From: JABCPE02 sp963530295
Lineage (GTDB): Bacteria; Bacteroidota; Bacteroidia; Flavobacteriales; Weeksellaceae
Length of the DNA stretch: 64,000 nucleotides
Assembly (NCBI GenBank): GCA_963530295.1
Contig: CAUSCF010000003.1
Coordinates: forward strand, 62,001 to 126,000
Direction: 5' to 3'
Made by a program: the position numbers and the translations under genes. Below, piece after piece: positions 60,604 to 64,000 of the stretch. A model generated the notes under the pieces. It was not told the DNA's origin. It worked only from the letters and a program-made list of their open reading frames with translations, and searched no databases. The stretch's first letter is position 1, and each line of letters opens with the position of its first letter.

Positions 60604-61320
60604 TTAATTGTAATCTACATGACCCAGTTTTTTCAATCTGTTATGGTCTAGAATTTTTATATTTCTTCCTTCAACCTCTATCAGCTGGTCAGTTTTAAAT
60701 TCAGAGATAAGTCTGATGGCACTTTCTGTAGCAGTTCCTATCAGGTTAGATATTTCTTCTCTCGTCAAAGAAATTTTTATAAAACCTTCTGGATCAGTTC
60801 CTAACTTAAGTTCTAATAAAAGAAGTATCTCAGCCAGTCTTTCTCGTACTGTTTTCTGTGCAAGGAGTGTGATGGTGTTAGAATACTCTCCTAATTCACA
60901 AGAAATCTTCTGAAGCATGGCGTAGGATAACTTTGGATTAGACATAAGTAGCTTATGAAAAATCTCTCCAGAAATAAAAGTTACCTGCACAGGAGACATC
61001 GCTTCTGCTGATGCACCGAATTCCTCCTCTGAAAGTAGTGAGCGGTAGCCGATGAGGTCGCCCTCCTTCGCGAAGCGTAGAATCTGCTGTTTTTTATTAA
61101 ACCCCATTTTATAGAGTTTTATCGCGCCTTTTTGTATGAAAAAAACACCCTTTGGCATCTCACCTTCAGCGAAAACTAACTTACCTTTTGGAATAGAGAT
61201 AACTTTCTTTTCATCTAAGTATCTCTGGAAATCCTCCTCTGAAAGACATTCCTCAAAAGACTTTTCACAGAAAATATTCTGAAAATTATGTTCGATCTCA
61301 ATGTGATGTTCTATCAGCAT
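60604..61320 (-). CDS. Crp/Fnr-family transcriptional regulator
   Basis: A 238-residue regulator. A cyclic-nucleotide-binding beta-roll fills about residues 25-145 (GKLVFAEGEMPKGVFFIQKG, EGDLIGYRSLLSEEEFGASAEAM). A dimerisation helix and a winged HTH follow (ISLTREEISNLIGTATESAIRLISEFKTDQLIEVEG). There is no N-terminal cysteine cluster as in oxygen-sensing FNR. The arginine pattern needed for cAMP is not evident, so the effector is unknown. A -7 box lies at 61341-61348. Confidence 0.9.
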   Translation of the reverse strand: MLIEHHIEIEHNFQNIFCEKSFEECLSEEDFQRYLDEKKVISIPKGKLVFAEGEMPKGVFFIQKGAIKLYKMGFNKKQQILRFAKEGDLIGYRSLLSEEEFGASAEAMSPVQVTFISGEIFHKLLMSNPKLSYAMLQKISCELGEYSNTITLLAQKTVRERLAEILLLLELKLGTDPEGFIKISLTREEISNLIGTATESAIRLISEFKTDQLIEVEGRNIKILDHNRLKKLGHVDYN

Positions 61321-61340
61321 AATTATATGATATTTGTCAG

Positions 61341-61348
61341 CAAATATA
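61341..61348 (-). promoter_or_regulatory. -7 element of the Crp/Fnr-family gene
   Basis: CAAATATA (TATATTTG on the minus strand), 20 bases upstream of the ATG. Confidence 0.5.
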
Positions 61349-61458
61349 ACATTTTTTTTTAAACAGCTAAATTTATTTAATTATAGTTTAAAAAAGACCT
61401 CCCTAATAACAAATAAATAGCATAAATAAAGGAAATTTGTTTAATTGAAATTTAAAAA

Positions 61459-62592
61459 TTACAATCTTTGCTTCAGCTGAGGTATGATTTGGTCTTTCCA
61501 CTCATAAAAATCTCCAGCAAGAATATGCTCTCTAGCGGTTCTTACCAAATCTAAATAAAATGCCAAGTTGTGAATGGAAGCAATCTGTTTCGCTAAATAT
61601 TCTTTCGCTACGAAAAGATGCCTTACATAGGCCTTGCTGTATTCTCTATCCACGAAACTTGTTCCAAATTCATCCAGCGGCGAAAAATCATCTTTCCACT
61701 TTTGGTTTTTCATGTTCATCACACCATTCCAAGTGAAAAGCATAGCGTTTCTGGCATTTCGTGTCGGCATTACACAGTCCATCATATCAATTCCCAGCCC
61801 GATGCTTTCCAGAATATTCCAAGGCGTCCCAACGCCCATTAGATATCGTGGTTTTTCTTTTGGGAGAATGTCTGTAACGATGTCTGTGATTTCGTACATT
61901 ATTTCCTCAGGTTCTCCTACAGAAAGCCCGCCGATGGCATTTCCTGCGGCTCCTGCCTCTGAGATAACCTCTGCGGAGATTTTTCTAAGGTCGTGATAAA
62001 CAGAACCTTGGACAATCGGGAATAAATTCTGCTGATGTCCGTAGAGTTCTTTATTTGCAGTGGTCCAGTCAATACATCTTTTCAGCCAGCGGTGGGTAAG
62101 CTTCACGGATTCTTTGGCTTGGTTGTATTCGCATGGGTAAGGAGTACATTCATCAAAGGCCATGAAAATATCCGCGCCTATTTGTCGCTGGATTTCCATT
62201 GATTTTTCAGGAGAAATAAAATGATAGCTTCCGTCTATATGGGATTTGAATTTTACTCCTTCTTCGGTCATTTTTCTGCTTGCCGCCAAAGAAAATACCT
62301 GATAACCACCACTATCGGTAAGAATAGGTCTGTCCCAGTTCATAAACTGATGCAGTCCGCCTGCTTTCTGCATAATCTCCATACCTGGGCGGAGATACAG
62401 ATGGTAGGTGTTTCCTAAGATGATTTGGGCTTTTATATCTTCTTTTAGTTCTCGTTGGTGAACGGTTTTTACGCTTGCCACCGTTCCCACAGGCATGAAA
62501 ATAGGAGTTTGTATTTCTCCGTGGTCTGTGGTTATTTTCCCTGCGCGGGCTTTTCCAGTGGTATTTTTTTCAACTTCAAAAAAATTCTTCAT
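61459..62592 (-). CDS. tgt: tRNA-guanine(34) transglycosylase (queuine tRNA-ribosyltransferase)
   Basis: A 377-residue TIM-barrel enzyme that swaps G34 for preQ1 in tRNAs with GUN anticodons. The substrate-site LTDSGGYQVFSLA carries one catalytic Asp and DMMDCVMPTRNARN the other; GGLSVGEP is the binding loop. At the usual zinc site (CxCxxC) the sequence is DEFGTSFVDREYSKAYVRHLF, so the three cysteines are missing while the distal His (IHNLAFY) remains. This may be a phylum trait. It lies 11 bases downstream of the DUF4296 gene. Confidence 0.94.
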   Translation of the reverse strand: MKNFFEVEKNTTGKARAGKITTDHGEIQTPIFMPVGTVASVKTVHQRELKEDIKAQIILGNTYHLYLRPGMEIMQKAGGLHQFMNWDRPILTDSGGYQVFSLAASRKMTEEGVKFKSHIDGSYHFISPEKSMEIQRQIGADIFMAFDECTPYPCEYNQAKESVKLTHRWLKRCIDWTTANKELYGHQQNLFPIVQGSVYHDLRKISAEVISEAGAAGNAIGGLSVGEPEEIMYEITDIVTDILPKEKPRYLMGVGTPWNILESIGLGIDMMDCVMPTRNARNAMLFTWNGVMNMKNQKWKDDFSPLDEFGTSFVDREYSKAYVRHLFVAKEYLAKQIASIHNLAFYLDLVRTAREHILAGDFYEWKDQIIPQLKQRL

Positions 62593-62603
62593 AGAGGAAT
62601 ATT

Positions 62604-62963
62604 TTATTGTTCAGGTTTATTTTCGAATTTATTTTTCTTTAAATATTCTTTCATTTTTGGGTCTTTCTCCAAAATTATTTTTTTTGCATTGTCGTATATT
62701 TCATTCAGACTTTTGGAGTCGTGGATATAATAATTATAGCTATCCTTAAAATCACGAGCCGAGATATTATGCTTTTTCAGAACAAAAAGATTGGCGTCTT
62801 CCAAGTCCATTTGGGGCTGAATCACATAGACCTGCTCATAGATGGCAAAATCTGCTATAACTTCTGATAGTTTTTCCTTACTGATGAGGTTTTTGGGTTT
62901 TTCGGCAGAATTATTACAAGAAAATAACGCCAGAAAAAGAACCATTACAAAGATTTTTTTCAT
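62604..62963 (-). CDS. DUF4296 family lipoprotein
   Basis: A 119-residue lipoprotein (MKKIFVMVLFLALFSC, Cys at 16). The mature region carries the DUF4296 features ISKEKLSEVIADFAIYEQ and LFVLKKHNISARDFKDSYNYYI, ending in a Lys-rich tail. Function is unknown; the family is Bacteroidota-specific and is commonly found beside a polyprenol-phosphate mannosyltransferase, as here, where the gap to that gene is 2 bases. Confidence 0.85.
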   Translation of the reverse strand: MKKIFVMVLFLALFSCNNSAEKPKNLISKEKLSEVIADFAIYEQVYVIQPQMDLEDANLFVLKKHNISARDFKDSYNYYIHDSKSLNEIYDNAKKIILEKDPKMKEYLKKNKFENKPEQ

Positions 62964-62965
62964 AG

Positions 62966-63682
62966 TTATAAAGTTCCGAATAATGATTTTAATTTTAATT
63001 TAATAACACCAAAAATGGCTTCGGTGATGATACCGCCGTTCATCTTCGATTCTCCCTGCGTTCTGTCAGTGAAGATGATAGGAATTTCTACTAATTTTAG
63101 ACCTTTTTTGAATGCGCGATATTTCATCTCAACCTGAAAACCATAGCCTTTTAGTCTGATTTTGTCTAAACCGATGTTTTCCAGTGCTTTTCTCGAAAAA
63201 CAAACAAAACCAGCTGTGGTGTCATGAATAGGAATTCCTAAAATAAATCTCACATATTTAGACGCGAAATAAGACAGCAGCACCCTGCTCATGGGCCAAT
63301 TGACCACATTCACGCCCTTGCAGTATCTAGAACCTATGGACATATCGGCATTTTGACAGGCTTCCAATAATTTTGGTAAGTCATTGGGATTGTGTGAGAA
63401 ATCAGCATCCATCTCAAAAATATAATCATAATTATGACGAAGTGCCCAGCCAAAGCCGTGCAGATAAGCCTTTCCTAAACCATTTTTAGCTTTTCTAACG
63501 CTCAAATGGAGATGTGCAGGAAACTCATTTTGAAGGGTTTTTACAATCTCCGCAGTGCCGTCAGGAGAGGAATCGTCCACGACTAAAATATGAAAATCTT
63601 GTCCCAAAGAAAATATAGCCGAAATAATATCTCGGATATTTTCTTTCTCGTTGTAAGTAGGGATAATAACTAACTTTTTCAT
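62966..63682 (-). CDS. Polyprenol-phosphate mannosyltransferase-like (GT2)
   Basis: A 238-residue glycosyltransferase family 2 enzyme of the dolichol-phosphate mannose synthase type. It has LVIIPTYNEKENI, the DDSSPDGTAEIV nucleotide site, EMDADFSHNPNDLP (the DxD-type metal site), GSRYCKGV, DTTAGFVCFSRKAL and TDRTQGESKMN. There is no C-terminal membrane domain, as in the short DPM1-like type. It would load a sugar onto a polyprenyl phosphate at the inner membrane. It is co-transcribed with the DUF4296 gene and tgt. Confidence 0.88.
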   Translation of the reverse strand: MKKLVIIPTYNEKENIRDIISAIFSLGQDFHILVVDDSSPDGTAEIVKTLQNEFPAHLHLSVRKAKNGLGKAYLHGFGWALRHNYDYIFEMDADFSHNPNDLPKLLEACQNADMSIGSRYCKGVNVVNWPMSRVLLSYFASKYVRFILGIPIHDTTAGFVCFSRKALENIGLDKIRLKGYGFQVEMKYRAFKKGLKLVEIPIIFTDRTQGESKMNGGIITEAIFGVIKLKLKSLFGTL

Positions 63683-63695
63683 TCAGAATAAGGTG

Positions 63696-63703
63696 CAAAT
63701 ATA
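63696..63703 (-). promoter_or_regulatory. -7 element of the mannosyltransferase-DUF4296-tgt operon
   Basis: CAAATATA (TATATTTG on the minus strand), 13 bases upstream of the ATG. Confidence 0.5.
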
Positions 63704-63744
63704 ATCTTTTTTAAATCTTCAGGTTTAAAAATAATATAAAACCT

Positions 63745-63752
63745 TATTTTTG
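63745..63752 (+). promoter_or_regulatory. -7 element of the DUF4271 gene
   Basis: TATTTTTG ends 17 bases before the GTG at 63770 and is divergent from the box at 63696-63703. Confidence 0.5.
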
Positions 63753-63769
63753 TTGAAAAATTTTTTTGA

Positions 63770-64000
63770 GTGGTTAGAATCGTTGAAAACCATGATTGGG
63801 TTATTTTTACCCTTCTTGGGCTAGGAGTAGTATATTTGATTTTGTTTAACTGGGTACAGAAAGAGGTTTCCTTCAGGGAATATCTTTTGCAGTCTTATGG
63901 AGAGGCTCAGAATAATCTGCTCAGTTGGGTATTTGTCAGTTGTGTTTTTATTGTCAGTCAAGCTCTTTTGTTGGCTCAGTATATTCCCATTGTTCCTCGT
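63770..64000 (+). CDS. DUF4271 family membrane protein (partial, runs off the window)
   Basis: The frame opens with GTG at 63770, directly after an in-frame TGA. It encodes VVRIVENHDWVIFTLLG, then a hydrophobic segment, EVSFREYLLQSYGEAQNN and a second hydrophobic segment up to the window end (77 codons, no stop). The phrase near NHDWVIFTLL and the layout match the start of DUF4271 integral membrane proteins of Bacteroidota, whose function is unknown and which often precede hemD. No ATG is available in this part, so a GTG start is required. Confidence 0.75.
   Translation, partial: MVRIVENHDWVIFTLLGLGVVYLILFNWVQKEVSFREYLLQSYGEAQNNLLSWVFVSCVFIVSQALLLAQYIPIVPR

Noticed and set aside
1..64000. 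tRNA, rRNA, riboswitch, insertion sequence or prophage genes
   Set aside because: I looked in the intergenic regions and among the proteins and saw no cloverleaf, transposase, integrase or phage structural protein that I could support.

Overview
The window looks like chromosomal DNA of a low-GC member of the Bacteroidota, class Flavobacteriia, most likely Weeksellaceae (Chryseobacterium/Elizabethkingia-like). The evidence is a fused MurF-alanine racemase, a PorW/SprE-type type IX secretion lipoprotein, families such as DUF4293, DUF4296, DUF4271 and DUF2520, lipoproteins with short MKK...C signals, and promoters of the Bacteroidota type (TAnnTTTG at -7, sometimes TTTG near -33). The genus is inferred from style, not from a search. 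I saw no rRNA, tRNA, CRISPR array, insertion sequence or prophage.

Layout. 0-11 kb is mostly housekeeping: clpC, sufE, a GT9 glycosyltransferase, an NfeD-like/flotillin pair, dnaB, rnhA, a GIN-domain protein, a VOC protein and a FabG-like reductase. 11.2-16.3 kb is an accessory stretch. It holds an XRE regulator, three small unknown genes (one frameshifted at a G run), a LemA/576-residue membrane protein pair whose composition is visibly richer in G+C than its surroundings, and an orphan lipoprotein. 16.3-27.2 kb carries rsmI, tdk, murF-alr, a patatin/outer-membrane protein, ybeY, mnmG, a methyltransferase, an MgtC-family protein and a DUF1963 protein. Two parS-like 16-mers flank mnmG.

27.3-34.2 kb holds pgk, a 550-base gene-free interval with a cluster of DnaA-box-like 9-mers (candidate oriC, 4-6 kb from the parS-like sites), superoxide dismutase, two lipoproteins, a tannase-like protein whose nucleophile serine is replaced by arginine, and rho. 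34.3-41.5 kb holds a DUF4293 protein, an MsbA-like ABC exporter, a DsbD-like protein, rpiB and RNase R. 41.5-46.5 kb is a tandem array of five ~300-residue lipoprotein genes. Each has its own promoter and terminator; the C-terminal halves are nearly identical and the N-terminal halves are mosaic.

46.5-64 kb holds a LysE exporter, LD-carboxypeptidase, a YraN protein, tsaB, porW/sprE, maf, a KdsC-like phosphatase, a DUF2520 protein, two orphan genes, an Smr protein, a phosphodiesterase, truA, a GH3-family acyl-amido synthetase, a 44-residue small ORF, an ECF sigma factor, a small outer-membrane protein, panB, a Crp/Fnr regulator, tgt, a DUF4296 lipoprotein, a polyprenol-phosphate mannosyltransferase and the start of a DUF4271 gene that runs off the end.

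The most notable items are the mosaic lipoprotein array, the oriC/parS candidate neighbourhood, the Ser-to-Arg tannase-like protein, and a group of genes whose -7 element lies only 4-5 bases before the start codon, which predicts leaderless transcripts. I found no clear new defence or mobile system.
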